Below, piece after piece: positions 8,145 through 16,953 of a stretch of DNA of 34,015 nucleotides. The stretch covers positions 1-34,015 of the forward strand of contig JAOAGV010000046.1 of the NCBI GenBank assembly GCA_026415575.1. The letters are read 5' to 3'. Every line of letters begins with the position of its first letter. Within the stretch, counting starts at the first letter, position 1. The notes under the pieces were generated by a model. It saw only the letters and a program-made list of their open reading frames with translations. It did not search any database and was not told the origin of the DNA. A program made the translations under genes and the position numbers. This stretch comes from Candidatus Sumerlaeia bacterium. Its GTDB lineage: Bacteria; Sumerlaeota; Sumerlaeia; JADFCW01.

Positions 8145-9455
8145 GTGAGGATACCAAGGAAAGCGTGCAGATACAGTCTTGGCTTTTCGGCCTTGATCAT
8201 CGGGCTTCTGCCGGCGCGGGTGAAATGTGAGGAAGGCCTCCCGTATGCAGTCTGCAAAACGTTCGCCGAGGTAATGGCGGCCGAAAACCCCGCTCCCGCG
8301 CGATTGATCCGCGTCTCCGATCCGGGCACCCGCGCTTCGCCCAACTATACCGGCTTCTTTTTTTACCAATGCCAACAGTTCGATCCGACCGACCGCTATA
8401 TTCTTGCCATGCGGGTCCACATTCAAAATCGCGAGGTGCAACCGACCGACCGTGCCGAGATCGGATACATTGATCTGCAGAAGAACTATCAATGGACCCA
8501 GATCGGTGAGACTACGGCTTGGAACTGGCAGCAGGGCGCACGGCTGCAATGGCGGCCGCGCTCGGACGAAATCCTCTGGAACGACCGCTCGGACGACGGC
8601 TCCTGCTATGTCTGCCGCGCCTATCACTTCAAGACCGGCGCACGGCGCACTCTGCCACGGCCCATCTATATGCCTTCACCCGACGGCAAAACGGCCCTGA
8701 CTCATGACTTCGAGCGAATGAAACACGGCGGCACCATGTACGTGGGCCTCAAAGACCCGTGGGCCGACGAATATGCTCCGAAAGAGACCGGTATCTGGAA
8801 GATGGACCTCGACACGGGCGAGGCCTCGCTGATCATGCCGCTGGACCGCATGGCACGGCTGGCATTTCCGCAGGGTCCGCCCGCCGCGGGCTGTCTCTAC
8901 ATTTTCCGCGAGGGCTGGAATCCGTCCGGTACCCGCTTCATAACATTTCTGAAAGAACCGAAGAGCCAATATACCGGAGCCTTTACGATGGCACCTGACG
9001 GCACGGATGTACGCTTTTTCTACAACCAGCCCAGCCACCACGAATGGCGCGACGACCGGTGTGTGCTTGAAGGCAGCGGCTACTGGTTCTACAAGGACGA
9101 CGGCAGCGGTCAGCGAAAAGGCCGCCTGTTCGAGTGCAACCTCAACGGTCACGTCAGCTATATCCCGCGTCCGGGCGGCGACTGGATTGTCTCCGACACG
9201 TACGCGGTGGACGGCTACCAATACCTGTTCTTGTATCACATCCCCTCGAAGCGCTTTGTGCCGCTGGCCAAGCTGAAATCCACTGCCCCGACCGGCGTTT
9301 TTCGCGTTGACCTGCACCCGCGCGTCAGCCACAACGGAAACTTTCTCTGCATTGACGCCACCCATGAAGGCCTTGGACGGCAGATGTATATCCTCGATAT
9401 CAGCACCATCTTGGCCCGGCCCCCAACCGGAGCATCCGGCGCGCAAACACCTTAA
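8145..9455 (+). CDS. Secreted beta-propeller protein, TolB/oligogalacturonate-lyase-like (about 436 aa)
   Basis: Starts at GTG 8145 (GGGAAAGG just upstream) or at GTG 8130, five codons earlier. Either gives a basic N-terminus and hydrophobic core (GFSALIIGLLP), a Sec signal peptide. The rest is a run of four-stranded blades with WD40/TolB-like turns: QTWQIG-type blades, LQWRPRSDEILWNDR, SPDGKTALTHDF, IWKMDLDTGEASLI, NPSGTRFITFL, HPRVSHNGNFLCIDATHEG and MYILDIS. It is clearly paralogous to the minus-strand gene at 16954: both share IGET-AWN-QQGA-L-W, EI-NDR, MDL-TGEA and DLHPR-G-CxDA. The fold is like that of oligogalacturonate lyase, but catalytic residues cannot be assigned, so lyase activity is only a suggestion. 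It is followed 36 bp later by a secreted glycosidase. Confidence 0.82.
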   Translation: MRIPRKACRYSLGFSALIIGLLPARVKCEEGLPYAVCKTFAEVMAAENPAPARLIRVSDPGTRASPNYTGFFFYQCQQFDPTDRYILAMRVHIQNREVQPTDRAEIGYIDLQKNYQWTQIGETTAWNWQQGARLQWRPRSDEILWNDRSDDGSCYVCRAYHFKTGARRTLPRPIYMPSPDGKTALTHDFERMKHGGTMYVGLKDPWADEYAPKETGIWKMDLDTGEASLIMPLDRMARLAFPQGPPAAGCLYIFREGWNPSGTRFITFLKEPKSQYTGAFTMAPDGTDVRFFYNQPSHHEWRDDRCVLEGSGYWFYKDDGSGQRKGRLFECNLNGHVSYIPRPGGDWIVSDTYAVDGYQYLFLYHIPSKRFVPLAKLKSTAPTGVFRVDLHPRVSHNGNFLCIDATHEGLGRQMYILDISTILARPPTGASGAQTP

Positions 9456-9491
9456 TTTGCCCCGCATACTTCTTCGAGAACGGAGCGCACC

Positions 9492-10898
9492 ATGAAAACT
9501 CTGACACTGTCCGCTCTGGTTCTTTTCACAACGGGAGCCTTTGCAGCCCCTGCGCAAAAGGACGACGACCTCAACCGTATCAAACCTTGGTCGAAGAATC
9601 CCCGCTACTGGCAATACAAAGGCAGGCCCGTCCTGTTGCTCGGCGGCAGCAAGGACGACAACCTCTTTCAGATTCCCGACCTCAAAGAGCATCTGGACGA
9701 AATGGCGGCCGTCGGCGCCAACTACATCCGCAACACCATGAGCGACCGCCCCGACAAAGGCTTCGAGGTCTATCCGTTCAAGCGCCTGCCCAATGGCAAG
9801 TATGATCTCGAGCAGTGGAACGACGAGTTCTGGCAGCGCTTCGAGAACATGCTTCGCTGGACGGCCGAACGCGACATCATCGTCCAGATCGAGGTCTGGG
9901 ACCGCTTCGACTATTCGCAGAACAACTGGGAGCTGCATCCCTATAATCCCAAAAACAACGTCAATTACACCTACGCGCAAAGCGGATTTGCCGAGCACTA
10001 TCCGAATCACGCCGGCCGCAACGAACAGCCGTTCTTTTTCACCACGCCCAAACAGCGTAACAACACGGTCGTTCTGAAATACCAGCAGCGCTTCGTCGAA
10101 AAGATGCTCTCCTACAGCCTGCAGTATAATCACGTTCTGTATTGCATGGACAACGAAACCTCGGCCGACGAGGAATGGGGCGCCTACTGGGCTGAGTTCA
10201 TCCGCGACCATGCCCGCAAGGCCGGCAAGCAGGTCTGTTTGACCGAAATGTGGGATGCGTGGGACCTCAAACACCAGCAGCATCGCCGCACGCTCGACCA
10301 TCCGGAACGCTACGATTTTTGCGATGTTTCGCAAAACAACCAACAGAAGGGTCAGACACACTGGGACAACTTCCAGTGGGTCTATCAGTATGTTGCCAAG
10401 CAGCCCCGCCCGCTGACTACGGTGAAAACTTACGGAGCTGACGGCGGCCGGTTCGGCAACAACCGCGACGGCATCGAGCGCTGCTGGCGCCATGTGATCG
10501 GCGGTGCAGCTTCGGCGCGATTCCACCGCCCCGACAGCGGTCTCGGTCTGTCGGATCTGGCGAAGGCCTCGCTGCAAGCGGCGCGCAAGCTCGAATCTCT
10601 CATCCGGCTGTGGGACGTCGAGCCGGCCAATCATCTGCTGAACGACCGGGCGGTCAACGAGGCCTATGTGGCCGCGCGTCCGGGCGAGGCGTACGCGCTG
10701 TATTTTACCGACGGCGGGACGGTTGGGCTGGACTTGAAAGACGCTGCCGGCCGCTACGACGTGCGCTGGATTGACATCCAGACCGGCCAGTGGGGCAAGA
10801 GCGAGACGCTCGACGGCGGCCGCATTGCCGCGGTCGCGGCGCCGGGCAAAGGCCATTGGGTCGCGGCGATTACGAAGGCCAAGGCAGCGAAAAAGTAA
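9492..10898 (+). CDS. Secreted cellulase-like glycoside hydrolase with C-terminal beta domain (468 aa)
   Basis: Sec signal peptide at residues 1-18 ([18 protein letters not shown], cut before APAQ). A TIM-barrel domain starts with [20 protein letters not shown] and continues with [47 protein letters not shown] and [10 protein letters not shown]. The DNE in CMDNETS fits the acid/base Glu after strand 4 of clan GH-A enzymes, and TEMW could hold the nucleophile region, though this is less sure. The C-terminal about 90 residues ([31 protein letters not shown]) resemble the putative collagen-binding domain often attached to such DUF4038-type hydrolases. The start is supported by the signal peptide; the upstream purine stretch (CGAGAACGGAG) is acceptable. 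Probably co-transcribed with the propeller. The glycan target is unknown. Confidence 0.85.
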   Translation: MKTLTLSALVLFTTGAFAAPAQKDDDLNRIKPWSKNPRYWQYKGRPVLLLGGSKDDNLFQIPDLKEHLDEMAAVGANYIRNTMSDRPDKGFEVYPFKRLPNGKYDLEQWNDEFWQRFENMLRWTAERDIIVQIEVWDRFDYSQNNWELHPYNPKNNVNYTYAQSGFAEHYPNHAGRNEQPFFFTTPKQRNNTVVLKYQQRFVEKMLSYSLQYNHVLYCMDNETSADEEWGAYWAEFIRDHARKAGKQVCLTEMWDAWDLKHQQHRRTLDHPERYDFCDVSQNNQQKGQTHWDNFQWVYQYVAKQPRPLTTVKTYGADGGRFGNNRDGIERCWRHVIGGAASARFHRPDSGLGLSDLAKASLQAARKLESLIRLWDVEPANHLLNDRAVNEAYVAARPGEAYALYFTDGGTVGLDLKDAAGRYDVRWIDIQTGQWGKSETLDGGRIAAVAAPGKGHWVAAITKAKAAKK

Positions 10899-11513
10899 AG
10901 CCGTGCAGGGAGAATAGTCCTTACGCTGCCCATGCCGGAACTGTGCTCGCTGCGTTTGCCAGTAGGGAGGAGCTAACGTGGCCTTTGGCCACAACCAAAG
11001 CAATACGCACAGGGGTATGTGGATAGGGGAATTGGGATTTCCGTCTGCGAGCAGTGTTTTCCGGCCCTTTCGGGGGTGAAGAAAGGCCCGGACGTCGCGA
11101 AGCGAGCGCTGCGTCCGCGCGTGCATTGGGGTTAGAGCAGCTTTAGCCACGATCTACGAAAAAGGGATAGATCTGCAGACGAAAGAATTTAAAGTCTTTG
11201 ATGGGCTTGAAGAGTTCAGGCGCCACGGACTCATTGCGCGCGGGACGGAATACTCGACGGCTTACTGGTGAAGCCAAATTCAGTTTTGTCTGCCGGAATT
11301 TCATGGTCGAGGCCAAACGAAATTTGGAAAGAGCCGTTCGCCCAGCGGCGAATAGGTCTTGCATTCCGATTGTGGCTTGCGCGACAGTTGTGGCGGCAGG
11401 TAATTTGGCGGCATAAACGCAACGGTTTCCTGCCGAAAGGGAAACGTGGGGCGGGCGCGTGCGAGGATTTGCGCATTCGCCGCCGCGCTGACAAACGCAA
11501 GGAGAATACAACC
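10899..11513. other. Long intergenic region with two hairpins
   Basis: About 615 bases. A perfect hairpin GTGGCC-TTT-GGCCAC lies at 10978-10992. An imperfect one, CCGGCCCTTTC with GAAAGGCCCGG, lies at 11061-11091; neither is followed by a T-run. Open frames running through the region (one enters the downstream gene in frame from 11268) have no RBS and no recognisable product. The region is long for a within-operon gap, so the isomerase-like gene at 11514 probably has its own promoter here, though I cannot point to it. Confidence 0.4.
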
Positions 11514-12986
11514 ATGACAGATGGACTGAACCGCCGGCAATTCATCGGAGCGTCCTCGGGCGCTCTGGCGTTGGGTGCACTCAGCCGCCCGCGCGGAGTC
11601 GGAAAGGCCGACCCGAAAATACCTGTGGAATTGATTCGCGGCACGAAGACCCGAATCGGCAAGGTGTATGTCGGGCGAAAACCGGGTTCTTGGCCCACGC
11701 CCGCGCAGAATCTCGAAGAAGAGGTCAAAGAATACGAAAAGGCCTTCGCCGCGTTGGCCCCCCAAATGGCCGACATCGAGTTTGTCGGCGGCGACCTTGC
11801 CATTTCGACCGAGACCGTGAATGCCGCCAAGGCCAAACTCACCAATGTGGACGGCATTCTGATCCTCCACCTGACGCTCGGAACCGGACCGCTGATCAAC
11901 AGTCTGCTCGAACTCGGCGTGCCGGTGGTTGTCTTTGCCCGTCCTTATGCCGGCCATGAATGGCATATCATCGCCTCGATGCAGCGGCAGGGCAAAAAGA
12001 TTGAGATGTATCCGAGCAGCGACTACGGCGATCTTGTCCGCGCCGTGCGGCCCATCTGTGCCCTTCATCGCTTGAAGGAGGCCAAGGTCCTCTGGCTGCC
12101 GGGAACCATGAAAGTGGACGAGGCCTACGCGCCGGCTATTAAGAAGAAATTCGGCACAACCATTGAGATCATCTCGCTTGACGACCTCACGCGCTGCTAC
12201 GAGGCCGCCGACAAGGGTGAAGTAGCCGAAGAAGCAGACCGTTGGAAGAAAAACGCCAAAGATAGGGTCGAACCCAGCGATGAAGAAATCGCCCGCTCCG
12301 CCCGGATGTATCTGGCCATGCGCGACCTGATGATCGCCCGAAAGGCCCATGCCATTACGCTCAACTGTTTGGGCAGCGGACTGATTCAGAAAGGGCAGGG
12401 CTATCCGTGTCTGGGCTTTGCGCGCCTGTGCAGCATGGGGCTGCCCGGCGTCTGCGAGGCCGACATCAAGTCCACCATGACCTCGCTGATCTTCCAGTAT
12501 CTGGTCAACAAGCCCGGTTTTGTCACCGATCCCGTCATTGATCTGTCGAACAACACAATAATCCACGCCCACTGCGTCGCGCCGCTCAGAATGGACGGCC
12601 CCGACGGCCCCGAATGCGAATACATCATGCGCAGCCACCTCGAAGACCTCAAAGGCTGTTCGCTCTATGTCAAGATGCGCAAGGGCCAGCCCATCAGCAT
12701 GGCGCGCCTGATCGGCGACAGTATCATGCTGTTTTCGACCGGTAAGATCATTGACACCCCCTATGTGGAGCGGGGTTGCCGCACCAAGATTACCACGACA
12801 GTTGTCAATGCGCGCAAGATGATGGAAGACTGGTCGTGCGGATTGCACCGCGTGATTTTCTACGGCGATCATAGCACGGACATTCGCCGCTTCGCACGGT
12901 TCACCGGCATCAAGGTTCTCGAGGAAGGCGTGGACGACATTCACTCCGTTCCCGGCCTCGAATGGAATCCGGTTGTCCATGCGTAG
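11514..12986 (+). CDS. Tat-exported L-fucose/L-arabinose isomerase-like protein (490 aa)
   Basis: ATG 11514 is chosen because AAGGAG lies 8 bases upstream and the protein then begins with a Tat signal, LNRRQFIGASSGALALGAL (about 5-23). The N-terminal alpha/beta domains (DGILILHLTLGTGPLINSLL, VPVVVFARPY, KVLWLPGTMK) match the substrate-recognition part of FucI/AraA-like isomerases. The C-terminal part has GYPCLGFARLCSMGLPGVCEADI, with the expected catalytic/metal Glu in CEAD, and IIHAHCVAPLRMDGPDG, with a metal-type His. The length is in the family range. FucI/AraA enzymes convert aldoses to ketoses in the cytoplasm, so a twin-arginine signal is unusual. The sugar is unknown. The gene is convergent with addB. 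Confidence 0.85.
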   Translation: MTDGLNRRQFIGASSGALALGALSRPRGVGKADPKIPVELIRGTKTRIGKVYVGRKPGSWPTPAQNLEEEVKEYEKAFAALAPQMADIEFVGGDLAISTETVNAAKAKLTNVDGILILHLTLGTGPLINSLLELGVPVVVFARPYAGHEWHIIASMQRQGKKIEMYPSSDYGDLVRAVRPICALHRLKEAKVLWLPGTMKVDEAYAPAIKKKFGTTIEIISLDDLTRCYEAADKGEVAEEADRWKKNAKDRVEPSDEEIARSARMYLAMRDLMIARKAHAITLNCLGSGLIQKGQGYPCLGFARLCSMGLPGVCEADIKSTMTSLIFQYLVNKPGFVTDPVIDLSNNTIIHAHCVAPLRMDGPDGPECEYIMRSHLEDLKGCSLYVKMRKGQPISMARLIGDSIMLFSTGKIIDTPYVERGCRTKITTTVVNARKMMEDWSCGLHRVIFYGDHSTDIRRFARFTGIKVLEEGVDDIHSVPGLEWNPVVHA

Positions 12987-13144
12987 CCGGCTGCGGGAAG
13001 CAGCGCCAACACAACTCAGAGAACGCACGGAGTGCTCGCTTTCGCGGGCGATTGAAGCGAATAGGCCCCGGTAAAGTGGTGGAAATACCACAAGCCAAGG
13101 TTCGACCTGCGAGCGGTGTTCATCAAGTGGGTGCAGAAAAACTG
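12987..13144. other. Convergent intergenic region
   Basis: 158 bases between two converging genes. Two small hairpins are visible: GCTGC-GGGAA-GCAGC (12989-13003) and GTGGT-GGAAAT-ACCAC (13076-13091). Neither is followed by a T-run on either strand, so their role as terminators is not supported beyond position. Confidence 0.35.
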
Positions 13145-16100
13145 CTACACTGGGGGTGAATCTCCTGCGCTTCTTGCGTTTGGCAAACCTTCGGGTTGCA
13201 TCTGTTTCTGCATCCAGAGCAGCGCTTTGTCGCGTTTCATCTTCGGCAGAACGCGATACGGCTCGCGATGACCGTCAAAGCGGCACACGGAATAAAACTC
13301 GCACCATCCGCATGGAATGTCAACGCGCAACCGATATGGCGACACGGCCACGTTGCCGTCGAGGATTGCGCAGCCCAGTTCGGCCATCTTCCGCTCGGTC
13401 CAGCGCAGCAACTGATCGAGCACGCCGGATTCGAGATGATCACACCCGGGGTTTTTGTAGGGGGCGCCTTCTTTGGTGACGCCGAACGAAATGACCGGTG
13501 ACCAGCCTTTGTCGTGCATTACTTCGGCGTCGAACAGCGCGGCATATTTCAGATCAAACAATCCGCGCGCCTTCCATGCTTTGAGGTCGAGTTCCTCGGC
13601 CTCCGCATCCTTAAATCCTTCCTCCGGTTCGCACGTCTGCATGCGCCGCAAAATCGGCATGTAGAGCGCACCGGCAATCTGCGGCTGTTTTCCGCGCTCC
13701 GCACTTCCGCGCGCGACCGCCAGAAGATAAGCAGGCAATTGCAGGGTCAGGCCGTGCACCAACTCGGCGAGGTCGAAAATTTTGGGGCGCGACTTGTAGT
13801 CCACGATCCGAATTGCATCCCGTTTCTCGCAACCCACGTCAATGCGGTCAATCCGTCCCCGCAACCACAGGCGTTCGCTCCCGCGCAATATCACTTCCAG
13901 CGGGCCGTAGCGCGCGCCTTGAGCCGAACTGAACTCAATTTCCGCCGCGGCCTGACAAAACCGGTCGCGCATCCCGGCGGCAATAAGCACCTCGACGAAT
14001 GTCCGTAGTGCTGCCTTTGCCGCTTCCAGCAAGTATCGAAGCCGCCCCGACGTCAGCAGCACCTCTTCGTGCAGCAAACGCGCCTGCCGTTCGACCGCCG
14101 CCTCGACCGCTTTCGCGGCCCGCCCAACCTCGACCGCGCCCCACCGCAGCGGCCGGCCTCCCGACAATTGCCGAAATACGTCGTGCAGCACCGCATGATA
14201 CAGCAGGCCCAAGTCGTAACTTTCCAACCGGAACCGAAGCCGCTCCTTCAACCCAAGCCCGTATCGCGCAAAATGTTTGAACGGACAGGCGGCAAAGCAT
14301 TCGAGGCGCGACACGCTCGACTCGCTGCGCAACCCGTAAAGCTGCCGCGCGGTCTCGAGACCGAGCGACGCCCGGTTCTCATACACCAACCCGCCCAGCC
14401 GCCGCACCATCGCCGCGCGCCACCGTTCCTGCCGCCGCATCTCTCCATACAGCGCCATCCATGTTGTGCGTGCGCGCGATTCTCTGTCGCCGCCCCGGCG
14501 CAAACCCGCCGCCAGACCGCTCATCGCCCCGCGCCAATGCGCCAAATCGCCGACCGTTTCTTCACGCCCGACACACCGTTCGCGCAGTCCGCAGCCCGCA
14601 GACGCCAATGGTTCCACAGCCCGCCGCAATGCCTCGATAAACACTGACGGATGCAGCGGCTTGCCCATCGGGTCGGCTTCGGCATGGCTGACGTAGAGCC
14701 GTTCTGATGGTCGCGTGAACGCCACGTAAGCCAGAAACTGCTCATGCAGCAGCCGCTTGTCGCTGACCGGCCCGAGAACGATTCCCTCGCGCGCCAGACG
14801 ATCGCGGTCGCGGTCGCCAAAAATAATGTCCGGCAGCTGCGGACGCGGAAACACCCGTTCGTTGACCCCGAGCACAAACGCCGCGCGCACCGCCGGATGC
14901 CGCGACCGCTCGATCGAGCCGACCAACACTTCATCCAGTGAGGGCGGCACCAGCCGCAGCCGCAGACCTTCCAGTCCCGATTCGAGAATTTCCCGAAATT
15001 CTTCCAGCGTAACCGGTGTGTCCCGCATCACCGAGACCGCTTGATCCAGAACGCTGATCACGGCTTCCCAGACCTGCCGGTGTTCGTCCGCTTCGGTCAG
15101 ACGGCCTGCCGCTTCGGCCTCGGCAGCCCATTGTTCGAGCCGTTGGGCGGTTTTGATTTCTTCGAGCAATGTGTAAAGCGCGCGGCAGAGTTCGGCAACA
15201 GGAAGCCTGTTTTCGCTTCCGGAGTGTAAATTGCCGATTGCGGAGTTTTCCGCCGGATAAAGCGACTGTTCGAAGCGGCGCAGCGGTGCGGCCAGCGTGC
15301 GCCGCCAGTCGTCTATCTCCTTGTCTTCGGCCGAGCCGGCCGGCTCGACGCGTGCCTCGTCATCCTCCACGTGCGGGCGGCTCAGGTAGCCCCAAGGGTT
15401 GGGATCATACCATGCGTCGCCTTCGATGCCGTGTTCGAGCACGTAGTTTTCGATCTTGTCTACGGCGGCTCTTTCGAGCGGCGCAAGGTCGGTTTTGGCA
15501 AACCGGATGACCTCCTCCGACGCCCAGCGCCGCACAACCACACCGAGGGCCGCACGCACGAGCTCAACCAGCGGGTGGTGGGCCACGTCGCGCCGTATGT
15601 CTATAAAATGCGGGATTTCGTAATCGCTGAAAATGGTCTCAATCAGCGCCTGATAGGGCACCAGATCGCGCACGATGACCGCTATCTCCCGGAACCGGAA
15701 CCCTTCCTCGCGGCACAGCCGCAGAATCTCCGCCGCCACATCGCGCACCTCGCACCGCTGGTCGGCCGCGGCGGTGAGAGTGATCCAATGTGGATTTTCA
15801 ATTTTGGGTTTTAGATTTTGGATTACAGACTGCGGATTGGGTGAAGAAAAAGCGAACAGGCGCCGTTCGAGCAAAGCCAATGCAGGGCTATTGGTGAAGC
15901 GGGTGGGTTGGCCCGGTTCGGGCAACCACCGCGGCGGCAGAACTAAAAGCCCCTCGCGGCGCGCCAGCTCGGTCAGGCGGTCGCGCGTTTCTTCCAGAAG
16001 CGCGAACATTGAAAGCGAACCAGACCCTTGCGGATTGTGGATTGTGGATTGCGGATTGTCAGAAACCAAACGCTCCGCGGCGCCTGCTTTGGCCGGCCTG

Positions 16101-16852
16101 TTTTCGTCTCTGCCCGTGTCTGCTGCGCCGCATTCGTGTCCGTCGAGGCAGAGGGCGATTTTGACCTCGGCGGCCACGCGCATCAGAGCCAGAAGCACCC
16201 GCTCTTCCTGGCCGGTGAAAGACGCGAAGCCGTCCACCCACACGTGCGCGCCATGAAACGTGTTCGGCAGGGCCAGACGTTCGGCCGCGATGTCCAGATG
16301 CCCGTCGGGGTCCACATAGCGCCCGGCCAGAAATGCCTCGTAATCCTCGATCACAAGCGCAAGGTCGTGCAGTTTGGCCGCCAGAAGCGAGTCGCCTTCG
16401 CCGCGGGATTCCAACTGCGCCAGAGTTGCCCGCAGGCGCCCCGCCCAGAATCCGTAGTTGCGAAACTCGCTCAATGTCGCCGTCAACCGCTCGACAAAGC
16501 CCCGCTGCCGCGCCGATTGTCCGAACAGCCGCAACTGCCCGCTTCGCCGACGCACAATCGCGCGCAGCACCATTTGCTTGCCGGCCGCTTCGATCGGCGG
16601 CAAGGCGGCGCCACCGACTTCGAGCAGCACCTCGTAGGCCAGCCGGCGAAACGACAGCACGCGCGCCCGACTGTAGCCGCCCAGTCCGGGCGTGGCCACC
16701 AGTGCCCGCTCCGTTTGATACGTGGCCTGTTCGGGTACCAGCAAAACCAGCGCCGGCCCGCGCTGCGTCAGCCGCAGCTGCTCGCGCACGGCTTCGAGGC
16801 ACAGATGCGTCTTGCCGCTTCCCGCCCGCCCGAAAATAAACTGAAGTGCCAT
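13145..16852 (-). CDS. addB: AddB-type helicase-like/nuclease subunit (1235 aa)
   Basis: Subunit of the AddAB helicase-nuclease that resects double-strand breaks for RecA recombination. It begins with a Walker A, FGRAGSGKTH (residues 7-16). Helicase-like domains follow (VLGVNERVFP; KRLLHEQFLAYVAFTRPSERLYVSHAE). The C-terminal RecB-type nuclease has IVDYKS (Asp1018, Lys1020) and LQLPAYL. The AddB iron-sulfur cysteines are all present: Cys856 in the CPF motif, then C-x2-C-x5-C at 1181, 1184 and 1190. The length matches AddB (about 1150-1250). No addA follows or precedes it here: the upstream same-strand neighbour, 101 bp away, is a propeller gene. Oddly, residues about 265-275 and 338-354 are encoded by GATT-rich repeat DNA and look like in-frame insertions (NPQSTIHNPQ; NPQSVIQNLKPKIENP). 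Confidence 0.93.
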   Translation of the reverse strand: MALQFIFGRAGSGKTHLCLEAVREQLRLTQRGPALVLLVPEQATYQTERALVATPGLGGYSRARVLSFRRLAYEVLLEVGGAALPPIEAAGKQMVLRAIVRRRSGQLRLFGQSARQRGFVERLTATLSEFRNYGFWAGRLRATLAQLESRGEGDSLLAAKLHDLALVIEDYEAFLAGRYVDPDGHLDIAAERLALPNTFHGAHVWVDGFASFTGQEERVLLALMRVAAEVKIALCLDGHECGAADTGRDENRPAKAGAAERLVSDNPQSTIHNPQGSGSLSMFALLEETRDRLTELARREGLLVLPPRWLPEPGQPTRFTNSPALALLERRLFAFSSPNPQSVIQNLKPKIENPHWITLTAAADQRCEVRDVAAEILRLCREEGFRFREIAVIVRDLVPYQALIETIFSDYEIPHFIDIRRDVAHHPLVELVRAALGVVVRRWASEEVIRFAKTDLAPLERAAVDKIENYVLEHGIEGDAWYDPNPWGYLSRPHVEDDEARVEPAGSAEDKEIDDWRRTLAAPLRRFEQSLYPAENSAIGNLHSGSENRLPVAELCRALYTLLEEIKTAQRLEQWAAEAEAAGRLTEADEHRQVWEAVISVLDQAVSVMRDTPVTLEEFREILESGLEGLRLRLVPPSLDEVLVGSIERSRHPAVRAAFVLGVNERVFPRPQLPDIIFGDRDRDRLAREGIVLGPVSDKRLLHEQFLAYVAFTRPSERLYVSHAEADPMGKPLHPSVFIEALRRAVEPLASAGCGLRERCVGREETVGDLAHWRGAMSGLAAGLRRGGDRESRARTTWMALYGEMRRQERWRAAMVRRLGGLVYENRASLGLETARQLYGLRSESSVSRLECFAACPFKHFARYGLGLKERLRFRLESYDLGLLYHAVLHDVFRQLSGGRPLRWGAVEVGRAAKAVEAAVERQARLLHEEVLLTSGRLRYLLEAAKAALRTFVEVLIAAGMRDRFCQAAAEIEFSSAQGARYGPLEVILRGSERLWLRGRIDRIDVGCEKRDAIRIVDYKSRPKIFDLAELVHGLTLQLPAYLLAVARGSAERGKQPQIAGALYMPILRRMQTCEPEEGFKDAEAEELDLKAWKARGLFDLKYAALFDAEVMHDKGWSPVISFGVTKEGAPYKNPGCDHLESGVLDQLLRWTERKMAELGCAILDGNVAVSPYRLRVDIPCGWCEFYSVCRFDGHREPYRVLPKMKRDKALLWMQKQMQPEGLPNARSAGDSPPV
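15791..15840 (-). repeat. GATTTTGGATT-type repeat inside addB, copy A
   Basis: The plus strand reads as GGATTTTCAATTTTGGG then TTTTAGATTTTGGATTACAG and CGGATTGG, an AT-rich run in an otherwise G+C-rich gene. It translates on the minus strand in frame to NPQSVIQNLKPKIENP. It shares CAAAATCTAAAA (minus strand) with the copy at 33171-33205. Confidence 0.65.
16029..16060 (-). repeat. GATTGTGGATT-type repeat inside addB, copy B
   Basis: Four near-identical GGATTGTG/GGATTGCG units in a row on the plus strand. In the AddB frame they encode NPQSTIHNPQ, the same reading (Asn-Pro-Gln-Ser) as copy A. The repeat is absent from the conserved parts of the family as I know them. Confidence 0.6.
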
Positions 16853-16953
16853 GTGCGAGTGGAAGGTGGTCGAACTTTACAGGATCAACAACCCACGGCG
16901 GTTGTGCTTCAGAAAAGCGGGTGCGCTGTCAATCGGCGAATCACCCCGCCGCT

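Noticed and set aside
8676-11150. 824-codon open frame on the minus strand
   Set aside because: It is antisense to the propeller and glycosidase genes, which have signal peptides, RBS and family motifs. Its translation has no recognisable domain. Long antisense frames are expected at this G+C content.
11301-13091. 596-codon minus-strand frame opposite the isomerase-like gene
   Set aside because: It mirrors the codon structure of the real plus-strand gene, with no RBS and no family resemblance.
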